Positions 32,904-42,170 of a DNA stretch of 64,000 nt are shown one piece after another. The notes beneath the pieces were generated by a model that saw only the letters and a list, made by a program, of their open reading frames with translations, did not search any database and had not been told where the DNA came from. The DNA lies in the NCBI RefSeq assembly GCF_009883635.2, contig NZ_CP026115.2, forward strand, positions 2,046,001 through 2,110,000, in the 5' to 3' direction. The first letter of the stretch is position 1, and the number at the start of each line of letters is the position of its first letter. The position numbers were made by a program, and so were the translations under genes. The stretch comes from Pseudomonas putida (GTDB taxonomy: Bacteria; Pseudomonadota; Gammaproteobacteria; Pseudomonadales; Pseudomonadaceae).

Positions 32904-33005
32904 CTGTGGGAGCGGGCTTGCCCGCGAAGCAGGCGCCGCGGTGCATGGCACCGGCTTTGCCGGTGTTCGCGGCGGTGCGGCGGTCCGACGAGCCCGCTCC
33001 CACAG
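32904..33005. repeat. REP-type inverted repeat upstream of the carbamoyltransferase gene
   Basis: CTGTGGGAGCGGGCT (32904-32918) and AGCCCGCTCCCACAG (32991-33005) are exact reverse complements; the spacer contains a second palindrome around CACCGGCTTTGCCGGTG. It fills most of the 226-base gap between rlmJ and the carbamoyltransferase gene. Confidence 0.85.
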
Positions 33006-33023
33006 TAGATTTGTAGCGCCTGG

Positions 33024-33860
33024 TTACTCGGCGATCAGCCAGTCCATGCGGAAGCTGCCGGCCGTCTGCGCCAGCTCCTTGGCCAGCCATGGCAGCAGCT
33101 CGCGCAGCTCCTCCTCTAGCCCCCACGGCGGGTTGGCGATTGCCAGGCCCGAACCATTGAGGCCCTGCGGGCTGTCCTGATGGTGCACATACAGCTCGAC
33201 CCGCAGCAGCTTCGGTGCTCCGGTGCTGGTCAGATCCTGGTAGAAGCGGGTCAGCGAGCGCTGGTCCTTGATCGGGTACCAGATGGCCGCGACGGTCTGG
33301 CGCATGCGGCCGATCGCCTCTTTCATCGAATTGGTGCAGCGCTTGAGCTCGTCAGCCTGTTCGAATGGCGGGTCGATCAGCATGATCGCGCGCTTTTCCT
33401 GCACCGGCAGCAAGGCACGCGGCACATGCCAGCCTTCGCCCAGGTGCACGACCACACGCGGATCCTTCTTCATGTTCTCTTTGAGCAGCGGCCCGTCTTC
33501 CGGGTGCTTCTCGTTGAGCAGTGCACGGTCCTGCTGACGCATCAGGCGACGCGCCAGCTCGGGCGAACCCGGGTAGTAGCGCAGTTCGCCATCGGCATTC
33601 AGGCGCTTGATGATACGCAGGTAGTCCGCAGCCATGGCTGGCAGGTCATCGCGGTTCCACAGGCGAGCGACGCCTTCCAGGTATTCACCGGTACGAGTCG
33701 CCTGATCGCCTTGCAGGTCGTACAGACCGAGGCCGGCATGGGTATCGATGTAGGCGAAGGGCTGCTCCTTGCGCGACATCAAGGCGATGAGGCGGGTCAG
33801 TACGATATGTTTGAGGACGTCGGCGTGGTTGCCGGCGTGGAAGGCGTGACGATAATTCAT
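33024..33860 (-). CDS. rlmJ: 23S rRNA (adenine-2030-N6)-methyltransferase RlmJ
   Basis: 278 residues. Begins with the family hallmark MNYRHAFHAGNHADVLKH; SAM-binding region AYIDTHAGLGLYDL, and catalytic (D)PPF motif MLIDPPFEQ. It methylates A2030 of 23S rRNA. The downstream end faces the REP region; upstream is the small plus-strand gene at 34042. The two start 181 bases apart. Confidence 0.96.
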   Translation of the reverse strand: MNYRHAFHAGNHADVLKHIVLTRLIALMSRKEQPFAYIDTHAGLGLYDLQGDQATRTGEYLEGVARLWNRDDLPAMAADYLRIIKRLNADGELRYYPGSPELARRLMRQQDRALLNEKHPEDGPLLKENMKKDPRVVVHLGEGWHVPRALLPVQEKRAIMLIDPPFEQADELKRCTNSMKEAIGRMRQTVAAIWYPIKDQRSLTRFYQDLTSTGAPKLLRVELYVHHQDSPQGLNGSGLAIANPPWGLEEELRELLPWLAKELAQTAGSFRMDWLIAE

Positions 33861-34041
33861 GGCAACTCCTGCGGGGGCTGCAAGTTTACCTTGTCAGGCT
33901 GACGCCGTCAGGTGCGACAGCCGATCGGCACCCTGCACACCCCCTGACAGCCAGAGCCATGCGGCCTGCGGAATACCTTCCCGATTTTTCCAGGCCTGCC
34001 ACATATCGACAATTGCGGCTCCACCCAACGGAGTAAACCGC

Positions 34042-34299
34042 ATGAAAGCTTCCATTGAACTCGATAGCACTGCGACCCCCACCCTGAAAGGCAAGCTCGG
34101 CATCATGAATGCGCCGTACACCGCCGTTCTCGAACTGACTCGACCCGATGGCAGTACCGAAAACAAGGTCGTACCCAGCTCCGACACCGATGCCTGGGCC
34201 GTCAGCCTGGACGGATACGCTGCCGGAAAATACGACGCCAAGATTTGCCCACGAAATGGCATGGCGTTCGAAGCCACCCGCCTGGCGTTCTCGCTGTAA
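34042..34299 (+). CDS. Small conserved protein of unknown function
   Basis: 85 residues from ATG 34042 with GGAGTAAACCGC before it. No signal peptide, no membrane helix. Predicted all-beta: alternating hydrophobic pattern in LKGKLGIMNAPYTAVLELTRP, DAWAVSLDGYAAGKYDAKI, ending ATRLAFSL. It is followed 14 bases later by a very strong hairpin terminator, which supports a real, independently transcribed gene. I do not recognise the family; an immunoglobulin-like or single-strand beta sandwich would fit the pattern. Confidence 0.75.
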   Translation: MKASIELDSTATPTLKGKLGIMNAPYTAVLELTRPDGSTENKVVPSSDTDAWAVSLDGYAAGKYDAKICPRNGMAFEATRLAFSL

Positions 34300-34313
34300 C
34301 TTGCCCTAGCTGA

Positions 34314-34360
34314 AAACGCGAACGGCCCGAACAACATGGTTGTTCGGGCCGTTCGCGTTT
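34314..34360. terminator. Perfect 22-bp stem, bidirectional terminator
   Basis: AAACGCGAACGGCCCGAACAAC pairs exactly with its reverse complement around an ATG loop. A-rich and T-rich ends on either side make it a rho-independent terminator in both directions, serving the small gene (plus) and putP (minus). Confidence 0.92.
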
Positions 34361-34425
34361 GACAGGACGATTGCCGACAACTCGCTACCGGCACTCAGCT
34401 CCCGCCAAACCAGCAGATATCTGCC

Positions 34426-35904
34426 TTACTTGTCAGCGTGATACGCCGCATCAGCGGTTTCGAAGCGCTGCACCATCGACTGCGATGGGCTGCCCAGCTT
34501 GCTCACCAGAACGATGGCAATGCTGGCGAACAGGAAGCCAGGGATGATTTCGTACAGGCCGAGGGTGTCGAAGTTCTTCCACAGGATCACGGTCAGCGCA
34601 CCCACCACGATACCGGCCAGCGCGCCGTTACGGGTCATGCCTTTCCACAGCACCGAAATCAGCACTACCGGGCCGAAGGCGGCACCGAAACCGGCCCAGG
34701 CGTAGGCCACCAGGCCCAGCACGCGGTTTTCCGGGTTGGCCGCCATGGCAATGGCGATCAGGGCCACGGCCAGCACCATCAGGCGACCGACCCACACCAG
34801 CTCACCCTGCGAAGCGTTCTTGCGCAGGAAGGCCTTGTAGAAGTCTTCGGTCAGGGCACTGGAGCAGACCAGCAGCTGGCAGCTCAGAGTACTCATCACC
34901 GCCGCCAGGATGGCCGACAGCAGCACACCGGCGATCCACGGATTGAACAGGATCTTGGCCAGTTCGATGAACACGCGCTCATGGTTCTCGGTCACCGGGC
35001 CCGCCAGGTCAGGGTGCGCCGAGAAATAGGCGATACCGAAGAAGCCCACGGCACAGGTACCGGCCAGGCACAGGATCATCCAGGTCATGGAGATGCGACG
35101 GGCGTTGGCGATCGACTTCACCGAGTCGGCGGCCATGAAGCGCGCCAGGATGTGCGGCTGGCCGAAGTAGCCCAGGCCCCAGCCCATCAGCGAGATGATG
35201 CCGACGAAGGTTGCACCCTTGAGCATGTCGAAGTTGGCTGGATTCTGCGCTTCGATGGCCAGGAAGGTGGTATCGAAGCCACCGGTGGAGATCAGCACGA
35301 TCACCGGCGTGAGGATCAGCGCGAAGATCATCAGCGAAGCCTGCACGGTATCGGTCCAGCTCACCGCCAGGAAACCACCGACGAAGGTGTAGGCGATGGT
35401 CGCTGCGGCGCCAGCCCACAGGGCAGTCTCGTACGGCATGCCGAAGGTACTTTCGAACAGACGAGCACCGGCCACGATGCCCGAGGCGCAATAGATGGTG
35501 AAGAACACCAGGATGACGATCGCCGAGATGATCCGCAGCAAACCACTCTGGTCTTCGAAACGGCTGGAGAAGTAGTCCGGCAGGGTCAGCGCATCGCCGT
35601 TGTGCTCGGTCTGCACGCGCAGACGGCCCGCGACGAACAGCCAGTTCAGGTAGGCGCCTACGGTCAGGCCGATGGCGATCCAGGCTTCGGAAAGGCCGGA
35701 GAAGTAGATGGCGCCCGGCAGGCCCATCAGCAGCCAGCCGCTCATGTCGGAAGCACCAGCGGAGAGTGCGGTGACCACGCTACCCAGGCTGCGACCGCCG
35801 AGGATGTAGTCGGAAAGGTTCTTGGTGGAGCGATAGGCCGCGAAACCGATCAGCACCATTGCCGCGATGTAGATCACGAAGGTGATCGTTAGTGGATTGC
35901 CCAT
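34426..35904 (-). CDS. putP: Sodium/proline symporter PutP
   Basis: 492 residues, about 13 membrane helices of the SSS family. Residues of the sodium and proline sites are recognisable: LSDYILGGRSLGSVVTALSAGASDMSGWLLMGLPG near the N-terminus (Asp of the Na site, Ser-rich TM2), and SCQLLVCSSALTEDFYK in TM9. Imports proline as carbon and nitrogen source for PutA. Divergent from putA; the shared 357-base spacer carries seven GTTGCA boxes. It ends at a strong terminator. Confidence 0.96.
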   Translation of the reverse strand: MGNPLTITFVIYIAAMVLIGFAAYRSTKNLSDYILGGRSLGSVVTALSAGASDMSGWLLMGLPGAIYFSGLSEAWIAIGLTVGAYLNWLFVAGRLRVQTEHNGDALTLPDYFSSRFEDQSGLLRIISAIVILVFFTIYCASGIVAGARLFESTFGMPYETALWAGAAATIAYTFVGGFLAVSWTDTVQASLMIFALILTPVIVLISTGGFDTTFLAIEAQNPANFDMLKGATFVGIISLMGWGLGYFGQPHILARFMAADSVKSIANARRISMTWMILCLAGTCAVGFFGIAYFSAHPDLAGPVTENHERVFIELAKILFNPWIAGVLLSAILAAVMSTLSCQLLVCSSALTEDFYKAFLRKNASQGELVWVGRLMVLAVALIAIAMAANPENRVLGLVAYAWAGFGAAFGPVVLISVLWKGMTRNGALAGIVVGALTVILWKNFDTLGLYEIIPGFLFASIAIVLVSKLGSPSQSMVQRFETADAAYHADK

Positions 35905-35955
35905 GCGTGTGCCCTGGCGTTTGTTTTTATTTCATGCGCAACCTTCTTGACGATG

Positions 35956-36192
35956 GTTGCACCCAGGCGGCGAATGCTATGCAACAACGCAAAGTCGGTG
36001 CAACCCTTTTTCATTTGCAAGTTGCACCCACCCGTGCGCTTTGCCAGAAATCGCGCTTTTTGCTCCATTTTGGAGCAAAAACAGGTTTTTTCATAAGAAA
36101 ACGCACCGTTATGAATGCTTTTTAATCTGTAGGACGCTTCCTCAGACGAGTTGCACCTTTTCCTCAAAAAATTCGGGTTGCACCTGGTTGCA
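35956..36192. promoter_or_regulatory. putP-putA control region with seven GTTGCA (PutA operator) boxes
   Basis: The 357-base gap 35905-36261 between putP and putA is AT-rich compared with its neighbours. Exact GTTGCA boxes lie at 35956-35961 (+), 35980-35985 (-), 35999-36004 (-), 36021-36026 (+), 36150-36155 (+), 36177-36182 (+) and 36187-36192 (+). GTTGCA is the core of the operators bound by the E. coli PutA ribbon-helix-helix domain, and the PutA here has that domain. They form a cluster of four near putP and a cluster of three over the putA promoter, consistent with autorepression and looping. Confidence 0.85.
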
Positions 36193-36216
36193 CCCGAAAA
36201 CGCCTACAGCTAATCT
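36188..36216 (+). promoter_or_regulatory. Putative putA sigma-70 promoter
   Basis: TTGCAC (36188-36193), 17-base spacer, TAATCT (36211-36216), 46 bases upstream of the putA start. The -35 box is inside the most downstream GTTGCA operator, so bound PutA would block RNA polymerase. Confidence 0.6.
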
Positions 36217-36261
36217 TGGCGCAGCTTAAGCCACAACCGTGGCAATAATGAGGATAAGAAA

Positions 36262-39200
36262 TTGGCGACGACCACCCTTGGGGTCAAACTTGACGACCCG
36301 ACCCGTGAGCGACTCAAAGCAGCTGCGCAGTCCATCGACCGCACGCCGCACTGGTTGATCAAGCAAGCGATCTTCAATTACCTGGAGAAGCTCGAGGGTG
36401 GCGCCACCCTGACCGAACTCAACGGTCACGCCAACAACCTGGCCGATGACGCTGGCGAAGTCCAGCCAGACCACGCCCATCAGTGCTTCCTCGAATTTGC
36501 CGAGAGCATCCTGCCGCAGTCGGTGCTGCGCTCGGCGATCACCGCCGCCTACCGCCGCCCCGAGCAGGAAGTCGTGCCGATGCTGCTGGAGCAGGCGCGC
36601 CTGAGCGCGCCACTGGCCGAAGCCACCAACAAGCTGGCTGCCGGCATCGCCGAAAAACTGCGTAACCAGAAAAGTGCTGGCGGCCGTGCCGGCATCGTCC
36701 AGGGCCTGCTGCAGGAGTTTTCCCTGTCGTCCCAGGAAGGCGTGGCACTGATGTGCCTGGCCGAAGCCCTGCTGCGCATCCCCGACAAAGGTACCCGCGA
36801 CGCCCTGATCCGCGACAAGATCAGCAACGGCAACTGGCAGCCGCACCTGGGCAACAGCCCGTCGCTGTTCGTCAACGCCGCCACCTGGGGCCTGCTGCTG
36901 ACCGGCAAGCTGGTCTCCACCCATAACGAAGCCGGCCTCACCTCCTCGCTCACCCGCATCATCGGCAAGAGTGGCGAACCGATGATCCGCAAGGGCGTCG
37001 ACATGGCCATGCGCCTGATGGGCGAGCAGTTCGTGACCGGCGAAACCATCGCCGAAGCGCTGGCTAACGCCAGCCGCTTCGAAGCCAAAGGCTTCCGTTA
37101 TTCCTACGACATGCTCGGCGAAGCCGCACTAACCGAACATGACGCACAGAAGTACCTGGCCTCCTACGAGCAGGCGATCCACTCGATCGGCAAGGCTTCA
37201 CACGGCCGCGGCATCTATGAAGGCCCGGGCATCTCGATCAAGCTGTCGGCACTGCACCCACGCTACAGCCGTGCCCAGTACGAGCGCGTGATGGAAGAGC
37301 TGTACCCGCGCCTGCTGTCGCTGACTCTGCTGGCCAAGCAATATGACATCGGCCTGAACATCGACGCCGAAGAGGCCGACCGCCTGGAGCTGTCCCTCGA
37401 CCTGCTCGAGCGCCTGTGCTTCGAGCCATCCCTGGCGGGCTGGAACGGTATCGGCTTCGTCATCCAGGCCTACCAGAAGCGCTGCCCGTACGTGATCGAC
37501 TACGTCATCGACCTGGCCAAGCGCAGCCGCCACCGCCTGATGATCCGCCTGGTGAAAGGCGCCTATTGGGACAGCGAGATCAAGCGCGCCCAGGTCGAAG
37601 GCCTGGAAGGCTACCCGGTCTACACCCGCAAGGTGTACACCGACGTGTCCTACGTAGCCTGTGCCCGCAAGCTGCTGGCGGTGCCGGAAGCCATCTACCC
37701 GCAGTTCGCTACCCACAACGCCCATACCCTGTCGGCCATCTACCACATCGCCGGCCAGAACTACTACCCGGGCCAGTACGAGTTCCAGTGCCTGCACGGC
37801 ATGGGTGAGCCGCTGTACGAGCAAGTTGTCGGCAAGGTTTCCGAAGGCAAGCTGAACCGTCCGTGCCGCGTGTACGCACCGGTCGGCACCCACGAGACCC
37901 TGCTGGCCTACCTGGTCCGCCGCCTGCTGGAAAACGGCGCCAACACCTCGTTCGTCAACCGCATAGCCGACCACTCGATTTCCATCCAGGAACTGGTCGC
38001 CGACCCGGTTTCCAGCATCGAACGCATGGGCACCCAGGAAGGCAGCATCGGCCTGCCGCACCCGCGCATTCCGCTGCCGCGCGACCTGTATGGCAGCGAG
38101 CGAGCCAACTCGGCCGGTATCGACATGGCCAACGAACACCGCCTGGCGTCGCTGTCCTGCGCCATGCTGGCCACTGCCAACAATGACTGGAAAGCCACCC
38201 CGTTGCTGGCCTGCGCCGCCAGTGAAGCGGCAGCCGCACCGGTACTGAACCCGGCGGAACACCGCGACGTGGTCGGCCACGTGCAGGAAGCCACTGTCGC
38301 CGACGTCGACAATGCCATCCAGTGCGCGCTGAACGCTGCGCCAATCTGGCAGGCCACCCCGCCAGCCGAGCGTGCCGCGATCCTCGAGCGCACCGCCGAC
38401 TTGATGGAAGCCGAAATCCAGCCGCTGATGGGCCTGCTCATCCGCGAAGCTGGCAAGACCTTCGCCAACGCCATTGCCGAAGTGCGTGAAGCCGTGGACT
38501 TCCTGCGCTACTACGCGGTACAGGCACGCAACGACTTCAGCAATGACGCCCACCGCCCACTGGGCCCGGTGGTGTGCATCAGCCCGTGGAACTTCCCGCT
38601 GGCGATCTTCAGCGGCCAGGTGGCCGCCGCCCTGGCGGCCGGCAACCCGGTACTGGCCAAGCCCGCCGAGCAGACGCCACTGATCGCAGCCCAGGCCGTG
38701 CGCCTGCTGCTGGAAGCCGGTATTCCTGAAGGCGTACTGCAGCTGCTGCCGGGCCGCGGCGAAACCGTCGGGGCTGGCCTGGTCGGTGACGAGCGCGTCA
38801 AAGGCGTGATGTTCACTGGTTCCACCGAAGTTGCCCGCCTGCTTCAGCGCAATGTCGCTGGCCGCCTGGACAACCAGGGCCGTCCGATCCCGCTGATCGC
38901 CGAAACCGGTGGCCAGAACGCCATGATCGTCGACTCCTCGGCACTCACCGAACAGGTGGTGATCGACGTGGTGTCCTCGGCCTTCGACAGCGCCGGCCAG
39001 CGTTGCTCGGCCCTGCGCGTGCTGTGCCTGCAGGAAGACTCCGCCGACCGCGTGATCGAAATGCTCAAGGGCGCCATGGCCGAAAGCCGCCTGGGCTGCC
39101 CGGACCGCCTGGCCGTGGACATCGGCCCGGTGATCGACGCTGAAGCCAAGGCTGGTATCGAGAAGCACATCCAGGGAATGCGCGAGAAAGGCCGCACGGT

Positions 39201-40215
39201 CTATCAAGTCGCAATCGCCGATGCGGCCGAGATCAAGCGCGGCACTTTCGTGATGCCAACCCTGATCGAGCTGGACAGTTTCGACGAACTGAAGCGTGAA
39301 ATCTTCGGCCCGGTGCTGCACGTGGTGCGCTACAACCGCCGCAACCTGGACCAGCTGATCGAGCAGATCAACGCTTCCGGCTACGGCCTGACCCTCGGCG
39401 TACATACCCGCATCGACGAAACCATCGCCAAGGTGGTGGAAACCGCCAACGCCGGCAACATGTACGTCAACCGCAACATCGTTGGCGCCGTGGTGGGCGT
39501 GCAGCCGTTCGGGGGCGAAGGCCTGTCCGGCACCGGCCCGAAAGCCGGCGGCCCGCTGTACCTGTACCGCCTGCTGTCGACCCGCCCGGCCGACGCAATT
39601 GGCCGCCACTTCCAGCAGCAGGATGGCGAAGGCCAGCCGGACCGTGCCCTGCACGACCAGCTGATCAAGCCGCTGCACGCCCTGAAGGCCTGGGCCGAGA
39701 GCAACCAGCAAGCTGACCTGGCCGCCCTGTGCAGCCAGTTCGCCAGCCAGTCGCAGAGCGGCATCGCCCGCCTGCTGCCTGGCCCGACCGGCGAGCGCAA
39801 CACCTACACCATCCTGCCGCGCGAACACGTGCTTTGCCTGGCGGACAACGAGGCCGACTTGCTGGCGCAGTTCGCTGCCGTGCTTGCGGTGGGTAGTTCG
39901 GCGGTGTGGGCTGACGCAGAACCTGGCAAGGCCCTGCGCGGCCGCCTGCCGCGTGAGCTACAGGCCAAGGTCAAGTTGGTGGCGGACTGGAACAAGGACG
40001 ACGTGGCGTTCGACGCCGTGATCCACCATGGCGACTCCGACCAGCTGCGCGGCGTGTGCCAGCAGGTGGCCAAGCGTGCTGGTGCGATCGTCGGGGTGCA
40101 CGGGCTGTCCAGTGGCGACCACCAGATTGCCCTGGAGCGTCTGGTGATCGAGCGGGCGGTGAGTGTGAACACTGCTGCGGCGGGCGGTAACGCCAGCCTG
40201 ATGACCATCGGCTAA
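36262..40215 (+). CDS. putA: Trifunctional PutA: transcriptional repressor / proline dehydrogenase / pyrroline-5-carboxylate dehydrogenase
   Basis: 1317 residues, the full trifunctional length. Oxidises proline to glutamate in two steps at the membrane face and represses put genes when proline is low. Residues 1-47 are the ribbon-helix-helix DNA-binding domain (TTTLGVKLDDPTRERLKAAA, HWLIKQAIFNYLEKLE). The FAD proline dehydrogenase barrel spans about 250-600 (GLNIDAEEADRLE, RLVKGAYWDSEIKRAQ, ATHNAHT). The aldehyde dehydrogenase domain has Glu881 in AETGGQNAM and catalytic Cys915 in AGQRCSALR. Start is TTG 36262 with GAGGATAAG just upstream. Confidence 0.97.
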   Translation: MATTTLGVKLDDPTRERLKAAAQSIDRTPHWLIKQAIFNYLEKLEGGATLTELNGHANNLADDAGEVQPDHAHQCFLEFAESILPQSVLRSAITAAYRRPEQEVVPMLLEQARLSAPLAEATNKLAAGIAEKLRNQKSAGGRAGIVQGLLQEFSLSSQEGVALMCLAEALLRIPDKGTRDALIRDKISNGNWQPHLGNSPSLFVNAATWGLLLTGKLVSTHNEAGLTSSLTRIIGKSGEPMIRKGVDMAMRLMGEQFVTGETIAEALANASRFEAKGFRYSYDMLGEAALTEHDAQKYLASYEQAIHSIGKASHGRGIYEGPGISIKLSALHPRYSRAQYERVMEELYPRLLSLTLLAKQYDIGLNIDAEEADRLELSLDLLERLCFEPSLAGWNGIGFVIQAYQKRCPYVIDYVIDLAKRSRHRLMIRLVKGAYWDSEIKRAQVEGLEGYPVYTRKVYTDVSYVACARKLLAVPEAIYPQFATHNAHTLSAIYHIAGQNYYPGQYEFQCLHGMGEPLYEQVVGKVSEGKLNRPCRVYAPVGTHETLLAYLVRRLLENGANTSFVNRIADHSISIQELVADPVSSIERMGTQEGSIGLPHPRIPLPRDLYGSERANSAGIDMANEHRLASLSCAMLATANNDWKATPLLACAASEAAAAPVLNPAEHRDVVGHVQEATVADVDNAIQCALNAAPIWQATPPAERAAILERTADLMEAEIQPLMGLLIREAGKTFANAIAEVREAVDFLRYYAVQARNDFSNDAHRPLGPVVCISPWNFPLAIFSGQVAAALAAGNPVLAKPAEQTPLIAAQAVRLLLEAGIPEGVLQLLPGRGETVGAGLVGDERVKGVMFTGSTEVARLLQRNVAGRLDNQGRPIPLIAETGGQNAMIVDSSALTEQVVIDVVSSAFDSAGQRCSALRVLCLQEDSADRVIEMLKGAMAESRLGCPDRLAVDIGPVIDAEAKAGIEKHIQGMREKGRTVYQVAIADAAEIKRGTFVMPTLIELDSFDELKREIFGPVLHVVRYNRRNLDQLIEQINASGYGLTLGVHTRIDETIAKVVETANAGNMYVNRNIVGAVVGVQPFGGEGLSGTGPKAGGPLYLYRLLSTRPADAIGRHFQQQDGEGQPDRALHDQLIKPLHALKAWAESNQQADLAALCSQFASQSQSGIARLLPGPTGERNTYTILPREHVLCLADNEADLLAQFAAVLAVGSSAVWADAEPGKALRGRLPRELQAKVKLVADWNKDDVAFDAVIHHGDSDQLRGVCQQVAKRAGAIVGVHGLSSGDHQIALERLVIERAVSVNTAAAGGNASLMTIG

Positions 40216-40235
40216 GGCGCGGGGTTATTGATGAA

Positions 40236-40266
40236 AAAGGAGAGCTTCGGCTCTCCTTTCTTTTTT
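40236..40266 (+). terminator. Rho-independent terminator of putA
   Basis: AAAGGAGAGC-TTCG-GCTCTCCTTT stem with a UUCG tetraloop followed by CTTTTTT. Lies 21 bases past the putA stop. Confidence 0.95.
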
Positions 40267-40367
40267 GAGGTGCATGCCTTCTAAACCCATATCACCCAAA
40301 CCTATTAACCTCCCCTCCCCCATCCCAACCCCCTAGACTCGATGCATCCCGCCTCAGGACCGCCTCC

Positions 40368-42170
40368 ATGCCCGAGACTCTGCTCAGCCCCCGCAACCTT
40401 GCCTTCGAACTCTACGAAGTCCTCGACGCCGAAGCCCTGACCCAGCGCCCGCGCTTCGCCGAGCACAGCCGCGAAACCTTCGACGCCGCCCTTACCATCG
40501 CTCGCACCATCGCCGAAAAGTTCTTCGCCCCGCACAACCGCAAGGCCGACGAAAACGAGCCGCGCTATGTGGACGGCCGCGCCGAGCTGATCCCCGAAGT
40601 GAAGCCCGCCGTCGATGCCTTCCTCGAGGCCGGCTTCCTCAACGCCAATCGCGACTTCGAAGTCGGCGGCATGCAGCTGCCCAGCCTGGTCTCGCAAGCC
40701 TGCTTCGCCCACTTCCAGGCAGCCAACGCCGGCACCACCGCCTACCCGTTCCTGACCATGGGCGCGGCCAACCTGATCGAAAGCTTCGGCACCGAGGAAC
40801 AGAAGCGCCTGTACCTGCAGCCGATGATCGAAGGCCGCTACTTCGGCACCATGGCGCTGACCGAGCCCCATGCGGGATCGTCGCTTGCAGATATCCGCAC
40901 CCGCGCCGAACCCGCTGGCGATGGCACTTACCGGCTCAAGGGCAACAAGATCTTCATCTCCGGCGGCGATCACGAGCTGTCGGAAAACATCGTGCACATG
41001 GTGCTAGCCAAACTGCCGGACGCACCACCCGGGGTGAAGGGCATTTCGCTGTTCATCGTACCCAAGTACCACGTCAACCCGGACGGCAGCCGTGGCCCGC
41101 GCAACGATGTGCTGCTGGCCGGGCTGTTCCACAAGATGGGCTGGCGCGGCACCACGTCGACCGCGCTCAACTTCGGTGACAACGGCCAGTGCGTCGGCTA
41201 CCTGGTCGGCCAGCCGCACCAAGGCCTGGCCTGCATGTTCCAGATGATGAACGAGGCGCGTATCGGCGTCGGCATGGGCGCGGTGATGCTCGGTTACGCC
41301 GGCTACCTGTATTCGCTGGAATACGCCCGCCAGCGCCCGCAGGGCCGGTTGCCGGACAACAAAGACCCGCACAGCCCGGCGGTACCGATCATCGAACACA
41401 CCGATGTGAAACGCATGCTGCTGATACAGAAAGCCTATGTCGAAGGCGCCTTCGACCTCGGCCTGTACGCCGCACGTCTGTTCGACGACACCCAGACCGC
41501 CAACGACGAAAACGTCCGCAAACAAGCGCAGGAACTGCTTGACCTGCTGACCCCGATCGTCAAGTCCTGGCCCTCGGCGTTCTGCCTCAAGGCTAACGAA
41601 CTGGCGATCCAGATCCTCGGCGGCCACGGCTACACCCGCGAGTACCTGGTTGAGCAGTACTACCGCGACAACCGCCTGAACCCAATCCACGAAGGCACCG
41701 AGGGCATCCAGTCGCTCGACCTGCTCGGCCGCAAGCTGGCGCAGAACAATGGCGCCGGACTCAAGCAGTTGATCCGCCTGATCGCTGCTACCGGCGAACG
41801 TGCCAGCCACCACCCCAAGCTTGACCCGCTACGCCAGCCGCTGGAGCAACTGGTCAACCGCCTGCAAGGTGTAACACTGGCCCTGCTCGGTGACCTGGCC
41901 CAAGGCAAAGCCACTGTCGCCCTGGCTAACTCGGCCCTCTACCTCAAGGCGTTCGGCCACTGTGTAATTGGCTGGCGTTGGCTGGAACAGGCAGTTCACG
42001 CCGAGCTCGGCCTGCTCAAGGGAACCGCTGCTGATCACGGTTTCTATCACGGCAAGCTGCAAGCCGCACGTTATTTCCTGACCTGGGAAATACCGGGCTG
42101 CCATCACGAGCTGGCATTGCTCGAGGCGCGCGACAAAACGTGCCTAGACATGCAGGACAAGTGGTTCTAA
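40368..42170 (+). CDS. Acyl-CoA dehydrogenase (large, C-terminal-extended type)
   Basis: 600 residues. FAD acyl-CoA dehydrogenase with N-terminal helical domain, middle beta domain (MALTEPHAGSSLADIRTRAEP, then KGNKIFISGGDH) and C-terminal helical bundle (EARIGVGMGAVMLGYAGYLYS; ILGGHGYTREYLVEQYYRDNRL; HEGTEGIQSLDLLGRK), plus the extra ~130-residue C-terminal domain of the AcdA-like group. Substrate chain length unknown. The last 106 bases have a second, diverged copy at 46051-46156 beyond the four-gene insertion, so the present 3' end may derive from the insert donor. The stop overlaps the end of the convergent EamA gene by four bases. Confidence 0.92.
   Translation: MPETLLSPRNLAFELYEVLDAEALTQRPRFAEHSRETFDAALTIARTIAEKFFAPHNRKADENEPRYVDGRAELIPEVKPAVDAFLEAGFLNANRDFEVGGMQLPSLVSQACFAHFQAANAGTTAYPFLTMGAANLIESFGTEEQKRLYLQPMIEGRYFGTMALTEPHAGSSLADIRTRAEPAGDGTYRLKGNKIFISGGDHELSENIVHMVLAKLPDAPPGVKGISLFIVPKYHVNPDGSRGPRNDVLLAGLFHKMGWRGTTSTALNFGDNGQCVGYLVGQPHQGLACMFQMMNEARIGVGMGAVMLGYAGYLYSLEYARQRPQGRLPDNKDPHSPAVPIIEHTDVKRMLLIQKAYVEGAFDLGLYAARLFDDTQTANDENVRKQAQELLDLLTPIVKSWPSAFCLKANELAIQILGGHGYTREYLVEQYYRDNRLNPIHEGTEGIQSLDLLGRKLAQNNGAGLKQLIRLIAATGERASHHPKLDPLRQPLEQLVNRLQGVTLALLGDLAQGKATVALANSALYLKAFGHCVIGWRWLEQAVHAELGLLKGTAADHGFYHGKLQAARYFLTWEIPGCHHELALLEARDKTCLDMQDKWF
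42065..42170 (+). repeat. Imperfect direct repeat, left copy (3' end of acyl-CoA dehydrogenase)
   Basis: These 106 bases match 46051-46156 without gaps at 88 positions by hand count (83%). Longest exact runs include TTATTTCCTGACCTGGGAAAT and CTGGCATTGCTCGAGGC. The two copies border the 42171-46156 module. Confidence 0.92.

Noticed and set aside
37198..39828. 876-codon minus-strand open frame
   Set aside because: Antisense of putA, with the same composition bias and no motif.
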